DNA of 64,000 nucleotides from an uncultured Prolixibacteraceae bacterium (lineage in GTDB: Bacteria; Bacteroidota; Bacteroidia; Bacteroidales; Prolixibacteraceae): NCBI GenBank assembly GCA_937915865.1, contig CALGIG010000132.1, forward strand, positions 1 through 64,000, written 5' to 3'. Below, piece after piece: positions 55,321 through 62,715 of this stretch (position 1 is its first letter; the number at the start of each line of letters is the position of its first letter). Under the pieces are notes generated by a model, which saw nothing but the letters and a program-made list of their open reading frames with translations, was not told where the DNA came from and did not search any database. A program made the translations under genes and the position numbers.

Positions 55321-56450
55321 CCGGCTGGACTTTCATTTTTTTTGCTTTTTTCAACTAATTCATAATTTGTACTTCTTCCTCCTGCCGACTCTTTTTGTAA
55401 TACTTCCTTATTTATCAAGTCATTAATATCACGAATTGCCGTGTCTTTTGAACATTTTGCAATCTTAGCCCATTTCATTGACGTCAGTTTTCCATCAAAT
55501 CCGTCCAATAATTTATTTAATACTTTTTTCTGTCTCTCGTTAATGATTGTTTTTGAGTGTCTGTTCCAAAAATCTGCTTTTAATAGTACTCGTGTCAAAA
55601 TTTTATCAGTTGCTTTTAAAGCATTAATTAAGCAAGCTAAAAACCATTTAATCCAATCGGTTATATCAAGGTCACCTTTTTGAGTTTTTTCAAGTATTTC
55701 ATAGTATTGTTTTCTTTCTATTCTGATTTGAGCCGACATACTATAAAATCGCTGATTGCTTTTATCCGATTGAGCCAACAGCATATCAGTTAAAGCTCTT
55801 GTAATTCTCCCATTTCCGTCCTGAAAAGGGTGAATAGTAACAAACCATAGATGTGCAACAGCAGCTTTAATAACTAAATCAACTTTATCATTTCCATTAA
55901 ACCAACTCAAAAAGCTGTTCATTTCTTTTTCAATCAAATTTGCATCCGGAGCCTGAAAATGAACTTTCTCTTTTCCTACAGCACCAGAGACAACTTGCAT
56001 TGGCCCAGTGGTATCTTTTCTCCAATCTGCCACGGTTATTTTAAATATTCCGCTTCTGCCCATTGGAAACAATGCTGCATGCCAGTCAAAAAGTCTGTCA
56101 GCCGTCAATGGCTTGAAACAATTATTGGTTGCATCAATCATCATTTCTACCATTCCGTCAACATTTCTGTCAGATGCAACTGAACCCGCGAATTCCATCC
56201 CCAATCTTTGCGCGATTGAAGAACGGACTTGCTCAGGATTTAGAAGTTCCCCTTCTATTTCTGCTGATTTTAAAACGTCTAATGTCAATGTATCAAGTAA
56301 GGCTTCGTTTCTCAAATCAAAACCTAATGATTCCATTCTACCAATTAAACGTCCTTGTAAATTTCTCGCTTCGCTTAGCAGGTTTACAAGCTCATCATTT
56401 GACCAAGTAAAATTTGGCCAATTGTCTTGTTGATGTATGTAGTTGCTCAT
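55311..56450 (-). CDS. Fic-family protein (probable AMP transferase) with N-terminal inhibitory helix
   Basis: 379 aa from the ATG at 56450 (upstream TTG rejected). N-terminal DUF4172-like helical domain. Inhibitory motif SAEIEG at 62-67 (SxxxEG, Glu66), which blocks the ATP site in class II Fic proteins. The Fic core carries HPFQDGNGRITR at 207-218 (catalytic His207). The C-terminus is a winged-helix-like domain (LTSMKWAKIAKCSKDTAIRDIN). Such proteins transfer AMP to target proteins and are self-regulated. AT-rich gene in the accessory island, its stop overlapping the 54-bp repeat. Host target unknown; it may be a toxin-like or housekeeping regulator. Confidence 0.9.
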   Translation of the reverse strand: MSNYIHQQDNWPNFTWSNDELVNLLSEARNLQGRLIGRMESLGFDLRNEALLDTLTLDVLKSAEIEGELLNPEQVRSSIAQRLGMEFAGSVASDRNVDGMVEMMIDATNNCFKPLTADRLFDWHAALFPMGRSGIFKITVADWRKDTTGPMQVVSGAVGKEKVHFQAPDANLIEKEMNSFLSWFNGNDKVDLVIKAAVAHLWFVTIHPFQDGNGRITRALTDMLLAQSDKSNQRFYSMSAQIRIERKQYYEILEKTQKGDLDITDWIKWFLACLINALKATDKILTRVLLKADFWNRHSKTIINERQKKVLNKLLDGFDGKLTSMKWAKIAKCSKDTAIRDINDLINKEVLQKESAGGRSTNYELVEKSKKNESPAGNK

Positions 56451-56765
56451 TCGTTTTAATATTTGCAACGAAAATAGTCTTTATTTGTCGCATTTAAAAA
56501 ATAATCGTTGCGTATAATGCATCGATTGTGGCATTTATTCGTTGCATCTCAGTTTTTTTCAGCCTTGTTTGTTAATCGTAGGAAGAAGCTACACACAGAG
56601 GCGGATTGTCTCGCCTTAGGCGAGATCAAGCCGAAAAGTCGACCGAGTGGAAAGATGCCTACAGAAAACAACTGCTGCCGACTTTGACGGGTAGCTGAAG
56701 TTATCGGTTCGGTTTTCCATTGTTCTTAATTAATTTATATGCTGTCAAATAATATGGTGTTAACC
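56451..56765. other. Intergenic region between the Fic and TPR genes, with a hairpin
   Basis: 315 bp. TCTCGCC-TTA-GGCGAGA (56609-56625) is a perfect 7-bp hairpin. No copy of the 54-bp repeat and no ORF. The hairpin lies about 140 bp after the TPR gene's stop on the minus strand. Base composition rises towards GC between the two AT-rich genes. Confidence 0.5.
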
Positions 56766-57791
56766 TTATTTATTAATCTGATTTGCACATACTTCCTGAA
56801 TTGCAGCACAAGCCTCTGTCATACCAAGATTGCATGCAATATGTAAATTAGTGCATGCCCCCTCAATGTCTTTGAGTTTATATTTCGATAATCCTAGAAA
56901 ATAGAATGCATCATAATTTTTTGAATTTTTCTTGGTTGCAATTTCCAGATTTTCTATGGCAGCTTTATAATCTCTAATCATGAATAATGCTTTTCCATAG
57001 CCATAATATCCCTTATCACTTTCTGGATTTAATTCGATTGATTTCATAAAATCAGAAAGGGCAATTTGATAATTTCCTATGCCAATAAAATTTAAACCCC
57101 TACTATAATATGCTTCGAATTTCTTATTATCTATATCAATTGCAGCCGATAAATCTGAAATAGAAGATTCCATATTACCTATTTGTGCATATAAAAAACC
57201 CCTAGACAATAGAGCATTTAAGTACTTCGGATTTATCTTTATAGCCCTGCTGTAATCAGAAATAGCTCCAAAATAATTCAAATTGTCTTGTTTTGAATTA
57301 GCCCTTTCAAAATAAATATCTGCATTTAATGAATCAATATTTAAAGCCATAGAATAGTCAGCAATCGCTTCACTATATTTTTTTAAGTTATCTAGCGAAC
57401 TTCCCCGCATTCGGTAATATTCTGCTGCTTTAGGCTCAATTTTTATTGCCTCAGTATAATCTTTTATTGCCTCTAGGTCATTTCCCATCATCATTTTTGC
57501 AAAACCCCTATAATAATAAGATGCTCCAAATGTGGGGTCTTTCTTTATTGCCAAACTGTAGTCTTCAATTGCTCCAGTAAAATCTAGTAAATTTGATTTA
57601 GAGATACCTCTACCCACAATACTTTTCACATGATTACTGTCAATTTCAATTGCTTTGTTGAAATCATTAATTGCACCAGCAAAATCTTTATTAGCATTCT
57701 TTAGATTACCTTGTTCGAATAGGCTGTCCGCCTTATTATTGCAGCTTGAAAATAAAATAAACAAAAGCAATGTTAAAATAGCATTTTTCAT
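56766..57791 (-). CDS. TPR-repeat lipoprotein
   Basis: 341 aa. Lipoprotein signal MKNAILTLLLFILFSSC (Cys17). The rest is about nine tandem tetratricopeptide repeats, each with the pattern A-x3-Y/F-x-x-A-I-x-x-P, for example FAGAINDFNKAIEIDSNH, DLEAIKDYTEAIKIEPKA and SEAIADYSMALNIDSLNA. A Cys-containing C-terminus (EGACTNLHIACNLGM, CAAIQEVC) follows. TPR units mediate protein contacts; the partner is unknown. Strongly AT-rich codon use compared with the rsmE or pbpC side. Second gene of the accessory island. Confidence 0.85.
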   Translation of the reverse strand: MKNAILTLLLFILFSSCNNKADSLFEQGNLKNANKDFAGAINDFNKAIEIDSNHVKSIVGRGISKSNLLDFTGAIEDYSLAIKKDPTFGASYYYRGFAKMMMGNDLEAIKDYTEAIKIEPKAAEYYRMRGSSLDNLKKYSEAIADYSMALNIDSLNADIYFERANSKQDNLNYFGAISDYSRAIKINPKYLNALLSRGFLYAQIGNMESSISDLSAAIDIDNKKFEAYYSRGLNFIGIGNYQIALSDFMKSIELNPESDKGYYGYGKALFMIRDYKAAIENLEIATKKNSKNYDAFYFLGLSKYKLKDIEGACTNLHIACNLGMTEACAAIQEVCANQINK

Positions 57792-58001
57792 TATTCTATA
57801 AGTAATGGTTTATATGTCAAATAAATACTCTCAATAAAAGAGAGAACTTGTCAACAGCAAAAAATAATTTAAAAAACTATCAAACGGCTCGGCTCTGTCA
57901 AACAACGAAACTGTTTTATATAACCAAAACTGTCAATATATAATTTTATCAAAAAAGCGATACCGTTTCAAGTTACGATTAAACTGACCGGTAACGTAAA
58001 A

Positions 58002-58139
58002 GCATTGGCGGTCGGGCGGATTTAGGATTCTGTCCGTCTGTTTGCGGCGAACTTCTCGCCTACCGCCACAATTTTCTGTCGATGACTATTTAATCCGATG
58101 TTCAATTTCATGGTCGTCCCGCCCGGCTGCCGCCAATGC
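58002..58139. repeat. Large imperfect inverted repeat before copy 2 of the 54-bp repeat
   Basis: GCATTGGCGG (58002-58011) pairs with CCGCCAATGC (58130-58139) and CGGGCGG (58013-58019) with CCGCCCG (58119-58125), with 1 and 4 unpaired bases between the two stems. Flanking ACCGGT and AACCGG add an outer partial stem. The 100-base middle carries a further GGCGA/TCGCC stem. The GC-rich stem stands out in AT-rich surroundings. A stem with extrahelical bases resembles folded recombination sites; it may also be a remnant element. Confidence 0.6.
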
Positions 58140-58144
58140 ACTGT

Positions 58145-58198
58145 TTCAACCGGGAATAATCGCTGGGCGTTGCACGCCGCTCATATTCCTATTTATTA
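58145..58198. repeat. 54-bp direct repeat, copy 2, after the UDG-like gene
   Basis: Two mismatches to copy 1 (T/G at the seventh base region, T/C near the end). On the minus strand it begins 12 bp after the stop of the uracil-DNA-glycosylase-like gene. Same orientation and same gene-relative position as copy 1. Confidence 0.8.
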
Positions 58199-58210
58199 GC
58201 ATTCGTTTTT

Positions 58211-58924
58211 TTATTGATTTTTCATCTCATAGATTATCGCATCTAAATACTTGTCTATTCCATTCCTCCATAGATAATTAGGATGATATGTTCTAAATGC
58301 TTTTACCCCGAAAGATGTTTCTAAAGTGCACAATTGTCTTTCGTTGAAGTTCTTAATCGGAGTAAATTTAGTAGGAGCTACCATTTCATTTATTAAATGG
58401 TCGTAATTTGGTCCAGAAAAGAAAACCAAAAAGTCAGGCTTTAATATCTCAATTTCTTTCTCAATTACTTTAAAATTTCTTTTTTGAATGTTTAAAATTT
58501 CCTTGTTGGGAGTTCCTTTTCCACACCTCCCGATTTTGACAACATTGTTCCATATCAAGCCTGAAGTGTGTAGTTCGTGTTTTTTTAATTGTTGTTTGAA
58601 CCGATTTATTCCATTCCAAAATTGCCCACCATACGAATAACATCCCTTTTTTAGATAAAATTTTTTGTACAATTGGAGAAGAGGTTCAATTTCTCCGTGA
58701 AACTTTCCCGTTCCATCCATTTCCAGATGCCAACTATTAGTTTCTTGCCCAAAGAACATTATCTTCATTTTTGCATCGATGTACTCTTCACCAATTTTTA
58801 TCAATAGCGGGTTGGTTGCTTTATTTTTTCCTGATAATTGTTTATTGACACAAAACGCTTGCTCAGATAATTGCGGTAAGAATTCTTCATAGAGAGTTTT
58901 AAGTTTGGCATTAGTTTTTTCCAT
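58211..58924 (-). CDS. Uracil-DNA glycosylase superfamily-like protein
   Basis: 237 aa. MKIMFFGQETNSWH at residues 53-66 looks like motif 1 of the UDG superfamily, with GQE at 59-61. Other fold-like segments are LIWNNVVKIG near 123-132, KPDFLVFFSGPNYDHLI near 162-178 (strand plus helix), and FRTYHPNYLWR at 210-220, with HPN in place of the motif HPS. These suggest the alpha/beta UDG fold, but the catalytic Asp position is not obvious, so glycosylase activity is uncertain. Family assignment by motif only. Third gene of the island, followed by the 54-bp repeat. Confidence 0.6.
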   Translation of the reverse strand: MEKTNAKLKTLYEEFLPQLSEQAFCVNKQLSGKNKATNPLLIKIGEEYIDAKMKIMFFGQETNSWHLEMDGTGKFHGEIEPLLQLYKKFYLKKGCYSYGGQFWNGINRFKQQLKKHELHTSGLIWNNVVKIGRCGKGTPNKEILNIQKRNFKVIEKEIEILKPDFLVFFSGPNYDHLINEMVAPTKFTPIKNFNERQLCTLETSFGVKAFRTYHPNYLWRNGIDKYLDAIIYEMKNQ

Positions 58925-59157
58925 ATTCTATATTAGCTGTTAGTGGTGTTCAAAATGAATGCTAACATCTGTATATCCACTGAGTTGTGGATATATCCGC
59001 TTTACCCCGAGTAGGCAGTATCCGTTAAAACACTGATTGTGTGAAATGTATCTAATTCGTGTTTCATTGTCGGTAGTAATTAGGTTGAGTTTAAAAATGA
59101 ATCGCTTTGAATTGAAAATTATCGTCAGGCTTCGTAATCAAATTTATGATATTCACT
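58925..59157. other. Non-coding stretch with a hairpin, upstream of the UDG-like gene
   Basis: TATATCCAC-TGAGTT-GTGGATATA (58972-58995) is a perfect 9-bp stem, and TGTTAG (58939-58944) is repeated inverted as CTAACA (58962-58967). It lies between the UDG-like gene and the recombinase fragment and should hold the gene's promoter. No ORF. Confidence 0.5.
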
Positions 59158-59313
59158 TTAAAAATCAAATATATCCAACTGATTTTGTGCCTGATCTAAC
59201 CCTTTTTTAGTAACCGGCGCATAAATCCCGGTGGTTTTACTGCTCTCGTGCCCCATTAGGCTCTGTATGTAACGCAAATTGGATGTGTTTTTTATGCCGC
59301 GAGAGCAGAGCAA
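59158..59313 (-). pseudogene. C-terminal fragment of a tyrosine recombinase/integrase
   Basis: A 51-codon open frame on the minus strand ends at TAA (59158-59160). Residues 11-31 read SNLRYIQSLMGH then ESSKTTGIY: the Arg-containing LRYIQ block, the LMGH motif (His22) and the nucleophile Tyr31, followed by a lysine-rich tail. This is the standard end of a XerC/D-like or integron/phage-type tyrosine recombinase. An in-frame stop lies directly upstream and no N-terminal domain or catalytic-core first half exists nearby; a 22-bp tandem repeat begins there. The fragment is non-functional and marks past site-specific recombination. Confidence 0.85.
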
Positions 59314-59316
59314 TTA

Positions 59317-59383
59317 AAAGGAGCGTTCGTCTTTTCTCAAAGGAGCATTCGTCTTTTCTCAAAGGGGCGTTCCTTTCCTCGCC
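59317..59383. repeat. Tandem repeat, 22-bp unit, about three copies
   Basis: Unit AAAGGAGCGTTCGTCTTTTC plus TC at 59317-59338, a one-mismatch copy at 59339-59360, a diverged copy (AAAGGGGCGTTCCTTTCC, 59361-59383) and a partial fourth beginning AAGGAGCACCCC. It directly abuts the recombinase fragment. No unique spacers, so it is not CRISPR. Confidence 0.8.
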
Positions 59384-59399
59384 AAGGAGCACCCCTTTT

Positions 59400-59720
59400 G
59401 ACACTACTTTCATTTTCTTGCTCAACGGATGGCATGGTTCCGAGAATATTTTTCGAGCTCCCTTCAGCGTTCAGAGTAACCCGAAAAATTCGACATGAAC
59501 TAAATTTAAACCATTTCATATTACTTAATTGTTATTGGCCTGGTCGAATATTGCTGTTGAGCAGCAATATTCTCAGCGAATTGGCGTGTTGTTCCTGTTT
59601 TTTTCAGTTGCTCTAAAAATCAGGAACAGAAACCAGTATCTTCGTTCAAAATTCAGTTTTTTGTAGTTTCATTCGCGAAGAACAGCTAATTTTGGCAAAG
59701 CGAATCAGAATCCAGAAACT
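59400..59720. other. Non-coding stretch before rsmE, with a hairpin
   Basis: 321 bp with no supported gene. GTTCCTG (59591-59597) pairs with CAGGAAC (59621-59627) with an inner TTTTT/AAAAA stem. The rsmE promoter should lie to the right of it. It is the right boundary of the accessory island. Confidence 0.5.
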
Positions 59721-60422
59721 ATGCACATCTTTTACACTCCTGATCTGAAAAGCTCGGTTTACACGCTCGACGAAACCGAATCGAAACATTGCGTGCGGGT
59801 GTTGAGGCTCGAAAAAGGCGACGAGGTTACGCTGGTCGATGGTCGCGGCGGATTTTTCCATGCCCGGATTGACGACCCTAACCCCAAGCGTTGCGTGGTA
59901 AAAGTTGTTCATTCGGAGTTAAATTACGGGCAGCGCAACTTCGGGGTTCATATAGCCATTGCCCCAACAAAAAACATCGAACGCATTGAGTGGTTCCTCG
60001 AAAAGGTCACCGAAATAGGCGTTAACCGCGTCACACCCTTGCTTTGCCACCACTCCGAGCGCAAGGAAATTAAGCGCGACCGTCTCGAAAAAGTAATGGT
60101 GTCGGCCATGAAACAATCGCTAAAAGCCTGCCTGCCTCAGTTAGACGAGTTGACCAAATTTACCATGTTTATTCAGCAACCTTTCGAGGGCCAGAAATTC
60201 ATTGCCCATTGCGACAAACAGCATCGCGAATTGTTGAAAAATGCCATTAAACCCAACGAAAATTACCTGGTTTTAATTGGTCCCGAAGGCGATTTCTCTC
60301 CCGAAGAAATTAAAATGGCGCTTGATTCGGGTTTTGTTCCGGTGAGTTTGGGCGAAAGCCGCCTGCGCACCGAAACTGCCGGCGTTGTAACCTGCCACAC
60401 CTTCAATCTGTTGAACGAATAG
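59721..60422 (+). CDS. rsmE: 16S rRNA (uracil-1498-N3)-methyltransferase
   Basis: 233 aa, normal length. N-terminal PUA-like domain (HIFYTPDLKSSVYTLDETESKHCVRVLRLEKGDEV, residues 2-36 in parts) with the HCVRVLR motif. SPOUT-fold C-terminal half: WFLEKVTEIGVNRVTPLLCHHSER, AMKQSLKACLPQL, YLVLIGPEGDFSPEEI (SAM-binding knot loop) and VSLGESRLRTETAGV (second loop). It methylates U1498 of 16S rRNA with SAM. Stand-alone housekeeping gene. Confidence 0.95.
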   Translation: MHIFYTPDLKSSVYTLDETESKHCVRVLRLEKGDEVTLVDGRGGFFHARIDDPNPKRCVVKVVHSELNYGQRNFGVHIAIAPTKNIERIEWFLEKVTEIGVNRVTPLLCHHSERKEIKRDRLEKVMVSAMKQSLKACLPQLDELTKFTMFIQQPFEGQKFIAHCDKQHRELLKNAIKPNENYLVLIGPEGDFSPEEIKMALDSGFVPVSLGESRLRTETAGVVTCHTFNLLNE

Positions 60423-60445
60423 ACAAATTTGCAACCCCTGCAAAT

Positions 60446-60555
60446 AGATTGCTTCACTGCGTTCGCAATGACGGTACGCACGGTAAAGGCGCCTCTTTAC
60501 GGGGAAGCGCGACACCTCGTCATTGGTAGTGGAATGAAATGAAGCGAAGCAATTT
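60446..60555. repeat. Palindromic intergenic repeat of the CGTCATTGCGA type
   Basis: The 28 bases at 60446-60473 (AGATTGCTTCACTGCG start) match, reversed, the 38 bases at 60518-60555 (CGTCATTGG start, GAAGCGAAGCAATT end). A third partial copy begins at 60586. Such repeats are scattered through many bacterial genomes. A short minus-strand open frame here is an artefact of the repeat. Confidence 0.75.
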
Positions 60556-60683
60556 CAACAAAACGACATTTAAACCTAAACTAACAGATTGCTTCACTAT
60601 ATTCTATTTGGATGACAGACTCCGGTAAGATAAATGGAACCGGTACTAAAAATTTAACTATTGCTTTAGCTTTTCTCTGTGAA

Positions 60684-60733
60684 TAACTCTGTGAAGCTCT
60701 GTGTTTCAATTATTCATTTTTTACACAGAGTTA
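60684..60733. terminator. Inverted repeat downstream of the GH43-like gene
   Basis: TAACTCTGTG (60684-60693) pairs perfectly with CACAGAGTTA (60724-60733) around a 30-nt AT-rich loop. It lies 53 bp after the stop of the minus-strand gene. Related CTCTGTGA words around it suggest an intergenic repeat that may serve as terminator. Confidence 0.45.
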
Positions 60734-60786
60734 TTGTACTGCTTTTTATTCATCATTGACGGTATGTAAGCAGTGATGGGTTGAGT

Positions 60787-62490
60787 CTACCTGCACATTA
60801 CCGGTTTTCCTTCTGCCACACCGTTCGCATTAAACGCATCTATTCTGAACCAGTAGGCCTTATCTTTATCCGGACAATGAATGGTTAATTTGGTGGTTGC
60901 CGGGTTTACCTGGTAGTTGTGGTAAAGTTTGTCTTTCTCAGTTCCGTACCTAATGCTGAAACCTGTGGTATTGGCCTGTTTTTTCCAGAAAAGTTTGACT
61001 GACTGCTGGTCGCGGTAATCGCGTAGTACCTTGAATTCGGTTACCTTTCTGGGTTTTCGGTACGGGCCTAAACCAAATACCCGTAACCCGGCAAGAGCAA
61101 AAGCGCCTTCAGGAACGGTATAGTTGGTAATTTTCAGGTACCGGGCTTGTACCGGGGTTTGTAGCTCGTGATAAACGGCTGGGCGATAATCTGTATTTTG
61201 TGTCTGATCAATCAGTTTTTTCCAGCTTTTCCCATTTTCAGAATATTCAACAAGGTATTGAAACGCTTTAACACTATCGCTTATATTGGGTGTAATTTTG
61301 TTCCGGCTGAAATTAATTTGCATGGCGTTTACAGTGCAAACCGATGTTAGGTCAAGGCTAAACCATTCGCCTCTTTTTCCCGATTTTGCGCTCCAAAATG
61401 TATTAACATCATCGTCAATTGCTGAAGCTTCGGGAAAAGCCGATGACGAAGATTGTGCTTGTGCTTCGTCTGAAATTAAGGCCCATTCGGGGGCCAGCTG
61501 GTCTATGTCGTTGTTTTTTCGTTGGGGTACAACAATCGGGTAATCTCCAAAATCTGATTTGGCAAACAAGTTCCCATCGTCGTCGAACCCTGCCGGGAAC
61601 AGGGCCAGTTTTGTTTGCTGATTACGGCTGGAGTGAACTGAAACTGTTGCGATGTACCACCAGTTACCATATCGGTCGGTAAACGTTGAGCCCCGGCTGG
61701 CGCCCGAGATATAACCTTCAGGAATAAACGATACAGGATTGTTTCCTGCATAAGTAAATGGGCCCAATGGATTATCTGAAACATAAACTACATCGCTGTA
61801 ATTGTTTACTCCTTTGTTTGTTTCGGCACACAGGTAATAGTATTTCCCGTTGTTTTTAGTTACCCACGATCCTTTGGTAGATGTGTGGCTATCGGTTGGC
61901 GCATTGTTCGCCTTTTTTGGCGTATTCTTTATCAGGTTTTTTAGCGGGCAGGTAATAGGCGAACCAACAGGGTTGAGCTGATTTTTTGTATCGAGTTCGC
62001 GGAACATAACCCCGCTGTTGTTGGTGCATCCATAATAACAGTAAACTTTTCCGTCGGTATCGGCGAATACGGAAAAATCGCCAATAAGGGCCAATAAAGG
62101 CGAATGGGCATATTCTTCCCATTTTCCATTGTCGGGGTTTTGAGTGCGGTAAATGGTGCCTGAAAACGATGAAAAAAAATAGAGCCAATTGCCAATAACC
62201 GTTGCTGTTGGTTCTTTTTTATCCTGAAAAAGGTTGCCGGCTTCAATGAATTTCCACGAAAGCAAATCGGTTGAATTCCAGTAACCACCGGCATTTGTTG
62301 CGAATAGATAGTATTTGTTGTTAAACAGTACAACTGTTGGGTCGCTAAGCGACTCGTTGCCCGAAGGTATGGTTGTAAACTGCTGGCCTAAAATCAAAGG
62401 GTTACAATACGTTTGCCCTGAAACAGGTAAAACATGAATCAGAAGGGCAAACAACCCCATCAGGACAATTTTCGCCGGTGCTTTTCCCAT
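60787..62490 (-). CDS. GH43-like five-bladed propeller glycosidase with discoidin and FN3 domains
   Basis: 567 aa. Signal peptide (VLMGLFALLIHVLPVSG). Residues 27-340 resemble a GH43 domain: YCNPLIL then SDPTVV with Asp50 as candidate base, DFSVFADTDGKVY with a second Asp near 153, and EGYISGASRGSTF near 265 with a candidate acid Glu. Residues about 350-480 form an F5/8 type C (discoidin) domain (AIDDDVNTFWSAKSGKRGEWF, VQARYLKITNYTVPEGAFAL). Residues about 485-567 form a fibronectin-III-like domain. It probably acts on an arabinose- or xylose-containing glycan. Not linked to a SusCD pair; specificity unknown. Confidence 0.8.
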   Translation of the reverse strand: MGKAPAKIVLMGLFALLIHVLPVSGQTYCNPLILGQQFTTIPSGNESLSDPTVVLFNNKYYLFATNAGGYWNSTDLLSWKFIEAGNLFQDKKEPTATVIGNWLYFFSSFSGTIYRTQNPDNGKWEEYAHSPLLALIGDFSVFADTDGKVYCYYGCTNNSGVMFRELDTKNQLNPVGSPITCPLKNLIKNTPKKANNAPTDSHTSTKGSWVTKNNGKYYYLCAETNKGVNNYSDVVYVSDNPLGPFTYAGNNPVSFIPEGYISGASRGSTFTDRYGNWWYIATVSVHSSRNQQTKLALFPAGFDDDGNLFAKSDFGDYPIVVPQRKNNDIDQLAPEWALISDEAQAQSSSSAFPEASAIDDDVNTFWSAKSGKRGEWFSLDLTSVCTVNAMQINFSRNKITPNISDSVKAFQYLVEYSENGKSWKKLIDQTQNTDYRPAVYHELQTPVQARYLKITNYTVPEGAFALAGLRVFGLGPYRKPRKVTEFKVLRDYRDQQSVKLFWKKQANTTGFSIRYGTEKDKLYHNYQVNPATTKLTIHCPDKDKAYWFRIDAFNANGVAEGKPVMCR

Positions 62491-62584
62491 ACACAGCTAA
62501 GCTAAAGCAAGTTTGGTATAAAAATAATCCGATTTTTTGGATTACCCGAATCCTGAAGTACAAAGTCGGGAAAATCACATCCAA

Positions 62585-62617
62585 AACCTAATGTCACAAA
62601 CCATGAACCATTAGGTT
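62585..62617 (-). terminator. Hairpin downstream of the sulfhydrylase gene
   Basis: AACCTAATG (62585-62593) and CATTAGGTT (62609-62617) form a perfect 9-bp stem with a 15-nt loop. On the minus strand a short TTTT follows. About 98 bp after the stop. Confidence 0.45.
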
Positions 62618-62715
62618 CTATAACAGGATGGTAGAATTTAAATCGTCCGCAAGTAATGTTTTACAAAGCGAAACTCTTATTTCGGACGAAACAGCGCTAC
62701 CAATCAATAGAACGG

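Noticed and set aside
58925..58995. Possible attC or attI site next to the recombinase fragment
   Set aside because: GTTAG/CTAAC inverted words are present but do not fit the RYYYAAC/GTTRRRY consensus with proper spacing.
59317..59383. Possible CRISPR array
   Set aside because: Units are directly tandem without unique spacers and no cas gene is present.
60263..60515. Overlapping minus-strand ORFs of 72-80 codons after rsmE
   Set aside because: They arise from translation of the palindromic repeat and antisense rsmE sequence.
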